Shown: piece after piece, positions 44,114 to 52,834 of the stretch | Layout: the number at the start of each line of letters is the position of its first letter | Position numbering within the stretch: position 1 is the stretch's first letter | Assembly (NCBI GenBank): GCA_039889035.1 | Contig: JBDQQY010000043.1 | Location: forward strand, 19,289-83,288 | Source: Plantactinospora sp039889035 | GTDB taxonomy: Bacteria > Actinomycetota > Actinomycetes > Mycobacteriales > Micromonosporaceae | Direction of reading: 5' to 3' | Length of the DNA: 64,000 nt | Made by a program: the position numbers and the translations under genes | Notes under the pieces: model-generated | Told to the model about the DNA's origin: nothing | The model's input: only the letters and a program-made list of their open reading frames with translations | Databases searched by the model: none

Positions 44114-45457
44114 TCAGCTGCGGGTGCTCCACTGCTGGTTGGCGCCGCCGTGGCAGGTCCACAGGTGAAGTTGCGTCCCGTTGGCCGTTCCGTTGCCGAC
44201 TGCGTCGAGGCAGAGTCCGGATTGGGCGGCCGTGATGGTTCCATTGCTGTTCAGGTTCCACTGCTGGTTCGCGCCGCCGTGGCAGTCCCAGATGATCACG
44301 GCTGTGCCGTTGCTGCTGCCCGATCCGCTGCCGTCCAGGCACTTGTTGCCGTAGACGGTCAGTGTGCGGTTGGCGGTGTGGGTCCAGCGCTGGTTGGTGC
44401 CACCGTTACAGTCCCACAGCTGTACCCGGGTTCCGTTGCTGGTGCTGGAGCTGGGCACGTCGATGCAACGGTTTGACTGACTACCGGCGATCATCACATT
44501 CTGTCCGCCGGGCGGCGGCGTGCTGGACGGCGGCGGTGTGCTGGTGGGCGGCGGGGTGGACCCGAACTGGGTGAAGAACCGCCACACCTCAGGCTTGACC
44601 CAGCTTCGCGCCCCGCTCTCACAGCCGGCACATCCATCCACCGGACCCTGCTGGTGGCCGCCGTCGAACGGGGCCCATACCACCGGGTAGCCGGCCCGGC
44701 ACGAGTAGGTGGTGATGATGTGGGTCAGGCTGCCCGGTGCGGGCTCGGGGGCGTTCTGCGTGGCGCAACCGTTGTTCCGGACCCACCTGTCGCGTAGCGA
44801 CCGGCCGGTCTGGATGTTGTCGTTGATTCCGTGAATCCCCAGGTACGCCACGGGCTGGGTACCGCCGCTGCAGCCACTGATCTCTCCGGGGGCGGCGATG
44901 GCCGCGACCGCACGGAACACGGTCGGGCGGGAACACGCCAGCGAGTAGCTCATCGCACCGCCGTAGCTGAACCCGACCGAGAAGCGTTGTGTCGTGTCGA
45001 CGCAGAGCGCGTTCTCGATCACGCGGATCATGTCGTCGGTGAAGGTGACGTCCTCACCATTGGAATTGGCCCAGCCGTTGCTGATGCCCTGTGGGGCGAC
45101 GAAGATCGTGGTGTTGTTCGACTGCGACAGCATGCCGTAGTAGGCCCAGGCGTAGCCGTCGGTTCCACCCGAGGCGACGTCGTTGGCAGTGCCGCCCCAC
45201 CAGTGGAATCCGAAGGCCAGCCGGTGCGGATAGGTGTTGTGGTAGCTGTCGGGAAGCCGAAGGATGAAGCTGCGGCTCTTGCCGGCGCTGGAGACGGTGT
45301 GGGTGCCACTGTTCAGTCCCGGGGCCTTACCGCAGCCGGCGGTGGTCGCTGCGGCCGCCGGCGTCACGGTCGTGCTGACGTACGCCCCGGCGGCGACCAT
45401 GACCATGGCAGCCAGGACCGTCCCGATCTGGTGGGCCGAGAGTTTGCGATGTACCAC
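44114..45457 (-). CDS. Secreted esterase (feruloyl esterase/PHB depolymerase-like) with ricin-type domain
   Basis: 447 residues. I chose the GTG at 45457 because GGAGGAGGAG lies eight bases upstream; an ATG at 45511 would add an odd extension. Signal peptide (about 7-38), then an alpha/beta hydrolase domain with nucleophile GFSYGGA, HWWGG oxyanion-type segment and the catalytic His in FDGGHQQG, as in family CE1 LpqC-like esterases. A Pro/Thr linker leads to a CBM13 beta-trefoil with QxW repeats. It probably removes feruloyl or acetyl groups from plant xylan. It lies 56 bp upstream of the beta-helix gene on the same strand. Confidence 0.88.
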   Translation of the reverse strand: MVHRKLSAHQIGTVLAAMVMVAAGAYVSTTVTPAAAATTAGCGKAPGLNSGTHTVSSAGKSRSFILRLPDSYHNTYPHRLAFGFHWWGGTANDVASGGTDGYAWAYYGMLSQSNNTTIFVAPQGISNGWANSNGEDVTFTDDMIRVIENALCVDTTQRFSVGFSYGGAMSYSLACSRPTVFRAVAAIAAPGEISGCSGGTQPVAYLGIHGINDNIQTGRSLRDRWVRNNGCATQNAPEPAPGSLTHIITTYSCRAGYPVVWAPFDGGHQQGPVDGCAGCESGARSWVKPEVWRFFTQFGSTPPPTSTPPPSSTPPPGGQNVMIAGSQSNRCIDVPSSSTSNGTRVQLWDCNGGTNQRWTHTANRTLTVYGNKCLDGSGSGSSNGTAVIIWDCHGGANQQWNLNSNGTITAAQSGLCLDAVGNGTANGTQLHLWTCHGGANQQWSTRS

Positions 45458-45534
45458 AGGTTGGTCTCCTCCTCCGGAAGTCAACCCTTCCGGGCTGGAC
45501 GTGAGCGACATCCATATAGATGAACATAGTCATA

Positions 45535-45549
45535 TGACGTAAGACGTCA
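45535..45549. promoter_or_regulatory. Palindrome in the divergent esterase/GH44 promoter region
   Basis: TGACGT-AAG-ACGTCA is a perfect inverted repeat. It resembles, with different spacing, the GACGT/ACGTC operator beside the LacI regulator at 31113-31123 and may bind the same or a related regulator. Confidence 0.5.
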
Positions 45550-45727
45550 GTCAAGTCTTGTCGCTGCCGCCCATGCTCGGGGTCGAAGCCCCTGTGCCAG
45601 TGGTTGCGCGCCCGGCCGGAGGTGCTCTCAGGGTGATCAGCCGGCGCCCATTGACGGTGAAAGATAGACAGAGACGATTCGAATCGGTTCGGTGTCTGTC
45701 GGGTCGAGTGGTGGCGGGAGTCTCTTG

Positions 45728-46960
45728 ATGGGTGCTCAAGGACGGCGCAAGCTCCGCTCGGCCACGGCCGTGGGCGCGATCGGATCTCTGGTGGCGGGAC
45801 TGCTGACCGCCCAGGCCGCGGCCAGCCCGGCGGCGGCCGATGCCGGGCTCGCCCTCTCCGTGGACGTCTCCGCCGCCCGGCACCGGATCAGTCCGGACGT
45901 CTATGGCATGAACGGCGGGGATCCCGGTCTCCTCGCCGAGCTCGGCATGCCGGTGGCGCGCTGGGGCGGCAACGCGAGCAGTCGCTACAACTTCAAGAAC
46001 CACACCTACAACATCGGCGGCGACTGGTACTTCGAGAACATCGTGGCCGGGGCGGACAACACGGTCGAGGCGTTCGTCCAGCGCAACCGGGACCTCGGGA
46101 TCAAGCCGGTGGTCACCGTGCCGTTGATCGGGTGGGTGGCGAAGGATTCGCCCCCAGTCGCACCCGTTCGCCTGCGGTTTCCCGGCGACCCGCTTCCCCG
46201 ACCAGGACTCGTTCGACCCGTGGGACGCCAGCTGCGGAAACGGCCGGCTGAACAACGAGAACCTCACCGGGGCGGATCCCACGGACACCTCGATTCCGGC
46301 GGACCCGGCGTTCGCGGGCGAGATGGTGTCGCATCTGGTGAGCCGGTTCGGCCCGACAGCGCGGGGCGGCGTGTCGATCTACCAGCTCGACAACGAGCCG
46401 GTGCTGTGGAGCTCGACGCACCGTGACGTGCACCCCGACCTCGTGACCTACGACGACGCCCACGGCGGCAAGCGATTCCTCGACTACTTCGACCAGCACT
46501 ACTACCCACAGATCAGCGGTGGTAAGGCCCCGGAGGCCAACGCGCTGCGGCTACGCTCCACGCGCTCGCTGTGGGACCCGACGTACGTCGAGGAGTCGTG
46601 GATCGGTCCTGGCGGGGTGAACGCGCCACCGCTGCAGTTCATCCGCACGATGAAGGCATGGATCGCGCAGTACTATCCGGGCACCAGGACCGCCATCACC
46701 GAGTACAACTGGGGCGCGCTGGACGACATCAACGGCGCGCTGGCGCAGGCCGACGTCCTTGGCATCTTCGGGCGCGAGGGCCTGGACCTGGCCACCATCT
46801 GGGGCGAGCCCAAACCGACAGACCCCGGCGCGTACGCGTTCCGGATGTACCGCTGGAGTCGGTCTCCGCTGCCGTCCGTACCCGACAAGGGCTACCAGGC
46901 GCTGCGTGAGCACCGCGAGCGTCTGCGGAATCAGGGCCGCTGTATGCGGACCGGGCTGGT
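45728..46960 (+). pseudogene. GH44 family endoglucanase/xyloglucanase, frameshifted and 3'-truncated
   Basis: ATG 45728 has GGGAG seven bases upstream. Signal peptide, then MPVARWGGNASSRYNF, GGDWYFENI and IGWVAKDS as in GH44. After the run CCCCC at 46151-46155 the correct reading continues one frame over with FACGFPATRF and DPWDASCGNG, then QLDNEPVLW (acid/base Glu), FDQHYYPQ and AITEYNWG (nucleophile Glu), GIFGREGLDLATIW. Removing one C restores one frame. Homology ends near FRMYRW (about 46855); the C-terminal beta domain is missing and about 35 unrelated residues follow. GH44 enzymes cleave internal beta-1,4 bonds of cellulose and xyloglucan. The frameshift could be a sequencing error in the C run; the truncation cannot. 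Confidence 0.82.
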
Positions 46961-47056
46961 GGAGCGGCTGGTCGCCAGCGCCGGTCTTACGTTGACGTCC
47001 GGGTGTTTCGGTAGGACCGGACGCCGTCGTGGCCGCGTCAACTCTCCGTCGCGCTC

Positions 47057-48022
47057 TCAGGACGGCGTTCGGGCATGGTCCGCCACCAGGGTGGCGAAAC
47101 CGTCGAGATGGCGAGCGAGACCGTACTCGAATAGTCCGTTGAGGTCTGACACCGTCTCGGTCGGGGTCGTCGCGAGCAGTGGAAATCTTCCACTGTCGAG
47201 CGTCTGGTCGGCTCGCTTCTGCTGTGCCAGCAACCACCCATCGAGCGTGACGCCGGTTTCCTGCTCCGATTCGACCTCGGCCGCCATGGACATTGCGGCG
47301 GTGGCGACCAGTCCGTGGAGCGTGAGGGCCTCGCGGATCCGTGTTGTCATGGACAACCCGAGTCCGTCGAGCGCGCGCAGAATCCACTCGGTGTGCGCCA
47401 TCATGTTTGGCACCAGCGCCGGACGGGTGAACGAGACGGCTCCGGGCAGCCAGAGGTGTCGCCGGCACAGTTCCCACTGTCGGCGGGCGACCAGTTCGAG
47501 TTTCGCCCGCCACCCGGGCGGTCCTGGGTCGGGCAGTTCGGATTCGCCGAAGACCTCGTCGGCCATCTGCGTCACCAGCTCGTCCTTGTTCGCCACGTGC
47601 CGGTAAAGCGACATCGGGCCGACGCCGAGGTCGGCCGCGAGACGTCGCATCGACACCGCGTCGAGTCCCTCGACGTCGGCGATCGCGATGGCGGCGCGGA
47701 GGACGTGCATCCGACCCAGTGGCTGCTTGAGCGCGCCGGCCTGCCGCGGCCGCTGCGACGCGGCCGGGCTGACCGGGTACTTGCGGCGGGGGTGGTTGCT
47801 GACCACGGTGCCGGAACCGACCGTCGCTTCGACCAGCCCGTTGTCGCGGAGAGTCGCCATCGCTCTGGTCGCGGTCGCGACCGCGACGCCCCATCGCTGG
47901 GCGATCTGCCGGACGGAAGGTACCCGGTCCCCCGGTCGCAGGTCGCCGGTCAGGATGCGGCCGCGGATCTCCTCGACGATGCGCCGGTACGGCGGATCCG
48001 GGCGTGGCGTCGGCGAAGGCAT
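47057..48022 (-). CDS. GntR-TetR hybrid transcriptional regulator
   Basis: 321 residues with two DNA-binding domains. N-terminal GntR winged helix (RRIVEEIRGRILTGDLRPGD, about 12-78) and a TetR-type HTH (SMRRLAADLGVGPMSLYRHV, about 122-142) are followed by a TetR ligand-binding C-terminal domain. This pairing recurs in actinobacteria. It is divergent from the acetyltransferase-hydrolase genes with an inverted repeat between, so it probably represses them and itself until a ligand binds. Confidence 0.88.
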   Translation of the reverse strand: MPSPTPRPDPPYRRIVEEIRGRILTGDLRPGDRVPSVRQIAQRWGVAVATATRAMATLRDNGLVEATVGSGTVVSNHPRRKYPVSPAASQRPRQAGALKQPLGRMHVLRAAIAIADVEGLDAVSMRRLAADLGVGPMSLYRHVANKDELVTQMADEVFGESELPDPGPPGWRAKLELVARRQWELCRRHLWLPGAVSFTRPALVPNMMAHTEWILRALDGLGLSMTTRIREALTLHGLVATAAMSMAAEVESEQETGVTLDGWLLAQQKRADQTLDSGRFPLLATTPTETVSDLNGLFEYGLARHLDGFATLVADHARTPS

Positions 48023-48064
48023 GGCTGCCCTCCGATCTGCTGATGAGTTGTCGTCCGACTGGAA

Positions 48065-48097
48065 TGTACTAGGTCAGTCCTCCCTCTGGCTAGTACA
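48065..48097. promoter_or_regulatory. Inverted repeat operator between regulator and acetyltransferase
   Basis: TGTACTAG at 48065-48072 and CTAGTACA at 48090-48097 form a perfect 8-bp inverted repeat with 17 bp between. Spacing of about two and a half helical turns fits a dimer or pair of dimers of the adjacent regulator. Confidence 0.7.
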
Positions 48098-48118
48098 CTT
48101 ACTCCGCCTGAGTGGGCC

Positions 48119-48772
48119 ATGCTGACTCGATTGCACCCGCTGCGGCGATACGTTGTACGCATGGCTAAGGATACAGCGTACGCACTGGTTCGGCAGGCGG
48201 ATGTCGCAGACCGGCAGGCGCTTTTGGACATCCTCACCGAGGCGTTCATGGACGATCCGGTCGCCTGTTGGCTCTTCCCCGCACCGGGTGAACGCGGTCG
48301 TCTCCAGCCGCACTTCTTCGGCCACCTCCTGGATCGGCGCGCCGCCCAGACATACCTGGCCAGCGGTGGCGAAGGTGCCTCGGTGTGGCTGGCGTTTGCC
48401 GCGGGCCAAGCACCCGACGAGGAACGTCCGGACGCGCCCGACGCCGACCAGGACTCGGTCTTCGGTGAGAACGGCGTCCGGTTGCGGACTCTCGGGCGGG
48501 CACTGGCCGAGCGGCATCCCCGTCATGAACCGCACCTTTACCTCTCGTGCATGGGGGTGGTGGGCGGGCGGCGAGGCGCCGGACTCGGCTCGGCGATGTT
48601 GCGCCACCGGTTGGAACGAGCGGACGCCGACGGGCTCGCCGCGTACCTGGAGGCGAGTTCGCCCCGGAGCCGCGCCCTCTACCTGCGGCACGGCTTCGAG
48701 GACCTCGGCGACCCGGTTCGCGTGGCGGACAGCCCACTGCTGTGGCCGATGTGGCGCCAACCGCGCCGTTGA
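48119..48772 (+). CDS. GNAT-family N-acetyltransferase
   Basis: 217 residues from ATG 48119, or about 203 from ATG 48161, which starts the domain more naturally (MAKDTAYALVRQADV). Motif A is VVGGRRGAGLGSAML and the end has SRALYLRHGFEDLGD. It resembles GNATs that acetylate small toxic amines or antibiotics; no substrate can be named. Together with the following hydrolase and the divergent regulator it may form a detoxification unit. Confidence 0.8.
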   Translation: MLTRLHPLRRYVVRMAKDTAYALVRQADVADRQALLDILTEAFMDDPVACWLFPAPGERGRLQPHFFGHLLDRRAAQTYLASGGEGASVWLAFAAGQAPDEERPDAPDADQDSVFGENGVRLRTLGRALAERHPRHEPHLYLSCMGVVGGRRGAGLGSAMLRHRLERADADGLAAYLEASSPRSRALYLRHGFEDLGDPVRVADSPLLWPMWRQPRR

Positions 48773-48809
48773 CCACCTACCAATTCCACAGACCCAAGGG
48801 AGAACCTCG

Positions 48810-49685
48810 ATGACGACCGACACCACCGCTGGCCGCCGACCGCCGACCCTGGTCTTCGTGCACGGCACCAATTCCTCGTCGTTCTTTTGTTCGTCACTGA
48901 TCACCGAACTCACCTTGCGGGGGCACCGGTGCGTGGCCGTCGACCTTCCGGGGCACGGCGCTGAAGGGTTCTTTCCCCGCTCGTACCAGGCCCCACAGGA
49001 CCTCAAGGGGCTGGCCACCGAACCGTCGCCGCTCGCCAAGATCACCATCGACGACTACGTCGAGCGCGTCGTCGACGTGGTGCGCCGTGCCCGCCGCCAC
49101 GGGCCCGTGATCCTGGCCGGCGCCAGCCAGGGCGGCGTCACCCTGAGCCGGGTCGGCAACGCCATTCCCGAACTGCTCGATCGTGTCGTCTACATGGCGG
49201 CGTACTGCTGCGTCGACCTGCCGAACGTGGCCGCCTACCTCACCACGCCAGAGAACAGCGACAGTCTGCTTCCCCTGGTGACCCGGGCGGTGGTCGCCGA
49301 TCCGGCGGTCCTCGGAGTGGCCCGGATCAACTGGCGCTCGGCCGACCCGTCGGTGTTCGACGGCATCAAGCAGTGCCTCGCCGGCGACTTCACCGACGAG
49401 GCGGTCAGTCGGCTGCTCAACATGCTCGAGCCCGACGAGCCCGTCAGCATTCCCCTGGCCGATGCCCGCGGCGAAGCGGGCACCTGGGGTCGGATTCCCC
49501 GTACGTACGTGCGCTTCACCCACGACCGACTGATCCCACCTGCGCTACAGGACCGGTTCATCACCGAGGCTGACCGCCTCACTCCGGACAACCCGACCGA
49601 CGTACGAAGCGTCGCGGCACCCCATGTCGGACCGTTCGACCGACCCGAACTGGTGGAGATCTTCGCCGAACTCGCCAGCCGCTGA
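48810..49685 (+). CDS. Alpha/beta hydrolase
   Basis: 291 residues from ATG 48810, 37 bp after the GNAT gene, with AGGGAGAA upstream. LVFVHGTNSSS begins the fold; the nucleophile elbow is GASQGG, the acid probably Asp in FTHDRLIP and the base His in APHVGPFDRP. The pattern resembles the EstC/methyl esterase-like or haloperoxidase-type hydrolases that act on small esters or lactones in the cytoplasm. Substrate unknown. Confidence 0.85.
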   Translation: MTTDTTAGRRPPTLVFVHGTNSSSFFCSSLITELTLRGHRCVAVDLPGHGAEGFFPRSYQAPQDLKGLATEPSPLAKITIDDYVERVVDVVRRARRHGPVILAGASQGGVTLSRVGNAIPELLDRVVYMAAYCCVDLPNVAAYLTTPENSDSLLPLVTRAVVADPAVLGVARINWRSADPSVFDGIKQCLAGDFTDEAVSRLLNMLEPDEPVSIPLADARGEAGTWGRIPRTYVRFTHDRLIPPALQDRFITEADRLTPDNPTDVRSVAAPHVGPFDRPELVEIFAELASR

Positions 49686-49705
49686 CCAGACGAACAACCG
49701 CGGAC

Positions 49706-49752
49706 CTTCGCCACCGAGCCAGCTTCCCGCGCTCGCTGGCTCGGTGGCGAAG
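49706..49752 (+). terminator. Strong hairpin after the hydrolase gene
   Basis: A perfect 18-bp stem (49706-49723 with 49735-49752) with an 11-nt loop starts 20 bp past the stop. No T tract. Confidence 0.75.
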
Positions 49753-49974
49753 TCCCAGCGGGTGGCGCCGGGTGGCCCGGCGTAGGCCACGCCGACCACC
49801 AACTGCGGCGGAGCTGGTACAGCTACCACGGCGCGGGACCCGCACTGGGCCGTACGTTCACGCAACCCGTGCGACCTCGTGTCACAACGGCGTCCTGAGC
49901 TGCCGGGGCGAGCGCCCGGCGGGTTGCGCGGCTCGGCCGGGCAGACGGCGGTGAGCAGCGCGTCGAGCGAGCAC

Positions 49975-50140
49975 AGCAAGCCCGAAGGGGCGCCAGATCC
50001 GCGACACCGTCGACTGTGACAGCCCGGTCGCCGCCGCTGTCGAACCGCGAAGACCAGTGCATGGCTTTACGCGGCTTGGACTCCAGTGTCGCGATGCTCA
50101 CCTGTTCGTCCCGGGGCCGGTCACGGTGCATGGTCGGCCT
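49975..50140 (-). pseudogene. IS630-family transposase remnant, frameshifted
   Basis: One minus frame encodes VSIATLESKPRKAMHWSSR; one base over it continues STAAATGLSQSTVSRIWRPF and GLA, the second helix-turn-helix of IS630/Tc1-type transposases. The DDE part is absent. The rest of the 49753-50255 gap shows no gene. Confidence 0.75.
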
Positions 50141-50348
50141 TGCCATCGAATGCGGCCGTTGACCTGAACAGTAGTTCAACTTCTAGCGTCAACGACAAGC
50201 GGATCAGATGCTTGCGGAACACTAGACAGGGGAATTTCATGACTACGATCGCCGCGTGACGCGGCTGTCCGTTGCTGGGCGCCCGTTCCACGAAACGCTG
50301 CCCTCGGTCCAGCGGCACGAGGTATTCGAGGAAGAGGAAACAAATAGA

Positions 50349-51959
50349 ATGTTGCGTCAGTCCCGGTCCGTTCGCGGCCGACTCCGTCAACCGCGGTCGA
50401 GGTCCATGACCGAGCTCGGTCGTTCCGGGCAGCGCCCAATCATTCCCACGCACGGTCGGGTTCTGGCCCTGAGTCTCGTATTCACGTTCGTAGTAGCTGG
50501 CTGCGGGGTGTTGCCGAAGCGGGAAGATGCGTCCTCGCCGGCCGCCAGCGGTCCGCCCGGCACCGCCACGACATCGGGTCGGGACACCCGGCCGGCGCTG
50601 GCCGAAACCCGCAGTACCATGACCGAAAATCTGAAGGTTGAGGTCGTCGGCCTGAACCGGGTCAAGGGCAAGCACCTTATCGCCCAGCTCCGGCTGTCCA
50701 ACACCGGCAGCGAGAAGCACCTGTCCTGGGCGGGGGAGCTGGGTGACCGTACTCGCCCGCTCGGCGAGATCAGGTGGGCCTCTGGCATCGGCATCCTGGA
50801 CGCGCGGGCCCGGACCTGGCTCCTGCCGTACAAACCTGCCGGCTCTCCCTGCCTGTGCAGCGACTGGAGCCGCGACGGGCTCGGCCGGTTTATCGATCCT
50901 GGCCGGTCGATCACCGTGTACGCGGTGCTGCCCGCGCCGTCGGGTAACCCCGCCACGGCCATCGTGGTTACCCCGGTGGGTCCGCCGATGCTCAACGTGC
51001 CCGTCAGCGACGAGGCTCCGGCTGGCGACTTTCCCGATCCCGATGCCGGCAATGTCACCCTGGTCACCCGCCGCCTCATCCTTCCCGCCGAAGCGCTGGA
51101 CAAGTCGGAGGAGACCGCTGACGACGGCAAGGACCTACAGGTGAACCTCTCCGCCGACGTGCTGTTCGCGGTGGGCAAGGCCACCCTCACCGCCAGAGCC
51201 AGGTCGATTATGGCCCGTACGGCCAAGCTCATCGACGCCTCACCCGGCACGGTGGTGACAGTGGCGGGTCACGCCGACTCCTCCGGCAACGACGCCATCA
51301 ACGACCCGCTGTCGCTGCGCCGCGCCCAGGCGGTACAGCAGGCCCTGTCGCCGCTGCTGACCAGGAACGGGATCCGCTTCCAGACCCAGGGGTACGGCTC
51401 CCGCCGTCCGCTGTACAGCAACGACAGCGAAGAGGGCAAACGCCGCAACCGCCGGGTCACGGTGACCTTCGCCAAACCTCAGTCCGCTACCCAGGAACCG
51501 GTGGCCACGACCCCTTCGGCCGTGACCGGGCTCACCAGCACCACCACGGCCGACGGCCAGCCCATCGCGATGGAGGTCGCCGGCCTGCGTCGGTTGCCCG
51601 GCGGCCTCGGCCTGCTGACCTACAAGATCACCAATCAGGGCTCGGCCGAGGCGTGGTTCCGCGACCTTCACCATGCTCAGGATTGGGAGGCGTACAAGTA
51701 CCAGGCCGCGAGCAATGTTCGGGTGACCGACGCCGCTGCCCGACGCCAGTACCTGCCCGGCCGTCTGGAGGTCCCCACCGACGACGGCGTGGACTTCTAC
51801 TGCGCATGCACAGACGTCTCCGGCGTCCGCATCAACACAGAGAAGCTCGCACCAGGCCAGAGCCGTGAGTTCTGGAATCTAATCGCCCTGCCCGACACCC
51901 CCGATCGCCTCAAGGTCAAGATCGGTCCGTTCCGCGACCTCGACGTCCCCGTCAACTGA
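50349..51959 (+). CDS. OmpA-family domain lipoprotein
   Basis: 536 residues from ATG 50349, chosen because GAGGAAA lies eight bases upstream; an ATG at 50406 is the alternative. A lipobox ends at Cys52 (FVVAGC). A beta-sandwich region of about 210 residues with a CLCSDW motif comes first, then the OmpA C-terminal peptidoglycan-binding domain (VNLSADVLFAVGKATLTARA, AGHADSSGND, LSLRRAQAV, GYGSRRPLYSND). A second beta-sandwich follows with a matching cysteine pair (FYCACTDVSG). The two cysteine-containing beta regions look like an internal duplication around the OmpA domain. It likely anchors to the membrane and holds peptidoglycan. Confidence 0.85.
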   Translation: MLRQSRSVRGRLRQPRSRSMTELGRSGQRPIIPTHGRVLALSLVFTFVVAGCGVLPKREDASSPAASGPPGTATTSGRDTRPALAETRSTMTENLKVEVVGLNRVKGKHLIAQLRLSNTGSEKHLSWAGELGDRTRPLGEIRWASGIGILDARARTWLLPYKPAGSPCLCSDWSRDGLGRFIDPGRSITVYAVLPAPSGNPATAIVVTPVGPPMLNVPVSDEAPAGDFPDPDAGNVTLVTRRLILPAEALDKSEETADDGKDLQVNLSADVLFAVGKATLTARARSIMARTAKLIDASPGTVVTVAGHADSSGNDAINDPLSLRRAQAVQQALSPLLTRNGIRFQTQGYGSRRPLYSNDSEEGKRRNRRVTVTFAKPQSATQEPVATTPSAVTGLTSTTTADGQPIAMEVAGLRRLPGGLGLLTYKITNQGSAEAWFRDLHHAQDWEAYKYQAASNVRVTDAAARRQYLPGRLEVPTDDGVDFYCACTDVSGVRINTEKLAPGQSREFWNLIALPDTPDRLKVKIGPFRDLDVPVN

Positions 51960-52073
51960 ATGGGTGAGGTAGTCGTCGACCTCGTAGGCGTCGGCGGTGG
52001 CAAGCTCGTCGTCGGTCACCTCGAACACCGTCCCGGGGACCTCGTCGGCGGGGTCGTCACTCGCGACGACAAT
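51960..52073 (-). pseudogene. C-terminal fragment of an AIG2/gamma-glutamylcyclotransferase-like protein
   Basis: The minus frame reads VPGTVFEVTDDELATADAYE then VDDY, a pattern typical of the end of GGCT-like domains. The upstream catalytic part is not found. The remaining bases up to 52216 hold no supported gene. Confidence 0.6.
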
Positions 52074-52216
52074 GGCCCGGCGCCCGCAGGGTCCGGCACC
52101 AACGCCGCCCCCGATCGCTGGCCGAAGCCTGAGCGGTCGAGGGCGGCGTTTGTCTGGCCGGACTGCTCAAACAACTCCTTCACAACCCGCCCGGACAAGC
52201 GACGGCGAAATCGAGA

Positions 52217-52666
52217 TCAGCGGTTGAACGTGCCCCAAGTGCCGCCTTGATGCGTTTCATCCCACGCCTGCACCTTGAGTCTTGTGATTCCGCCACTAAT
52301 AAAACTTCCGTCGAGAGTAATGTCCGGGACGGGGTACCAGGCATCGCCATATGGGCAGTAGGTGTCTGTGCGGTTCCTGTCTATCAACACTTCATCACCC
52401 TGGCTGTTGGTCTGGTAGCCCGCAAGCCAGCCGATGCCACATTCCCCACCCTTGACGAATATCTGCATGTTGTAGAGCCGGACAGAGCGATTCAGCCAGT
52501 CAATATTGCCCTTGATCGAGACCGCTATGGTACCTGCTCCGCCAGAGTGAGCGTGAGTTACCTGGAATTTGGTGTCTGTTGCGTGAGCTGGTGCCGGGTT
52601 GGCGAGAAATACTCCTAACGCGACGGTGACGGCCATTCCTAGCCTTGTGAGCCAGTGAAATCGCAT
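52217..52666 (-). CDS. Small secreted protein of unknown function
   Basis: 149 residues with a clear signal peptide (cleaved after PAHA) and a mature beta-rich domain of about 120 residues with two cysteines (GGECGIGW and DTYCPYGDAW) that may form a disulfide. No family recognised. The DNA is less GC-rich than its neighbours and lies between gene remnants, hinting at acquisition. Confidence 0.65.
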   Translation of the reverse strand: MRFHWLTRLGMAVTVALGVFLANPAPAHATDTKFQVTHAHSGGAGTIAVSIKGNIDWLNRSVRLYNMQIFVKGGECGIGWLAGYQTNSQGDEVLIDRNRTDTYCPYGDAWYPVPDITLDGSFISGGITRLKVQAWDETHQGGTWGTFNR

Positions 52667-52834
52667 GATTCCCCTTCCCTTCCCTCTTGTGCGACTGTTG
52701 ATCGGAAGCCTATTAGCCGAAGAACCGCGCGGAACGTTGCCTTGTTGCGAGCTTCGTTCAGCGGTCGATTACGGGGCGGCTCAATGGGAAAGTTCCCGCA
52801 CCCTGAAGGTCGCCACCATCGGTAACTTGCTGGG

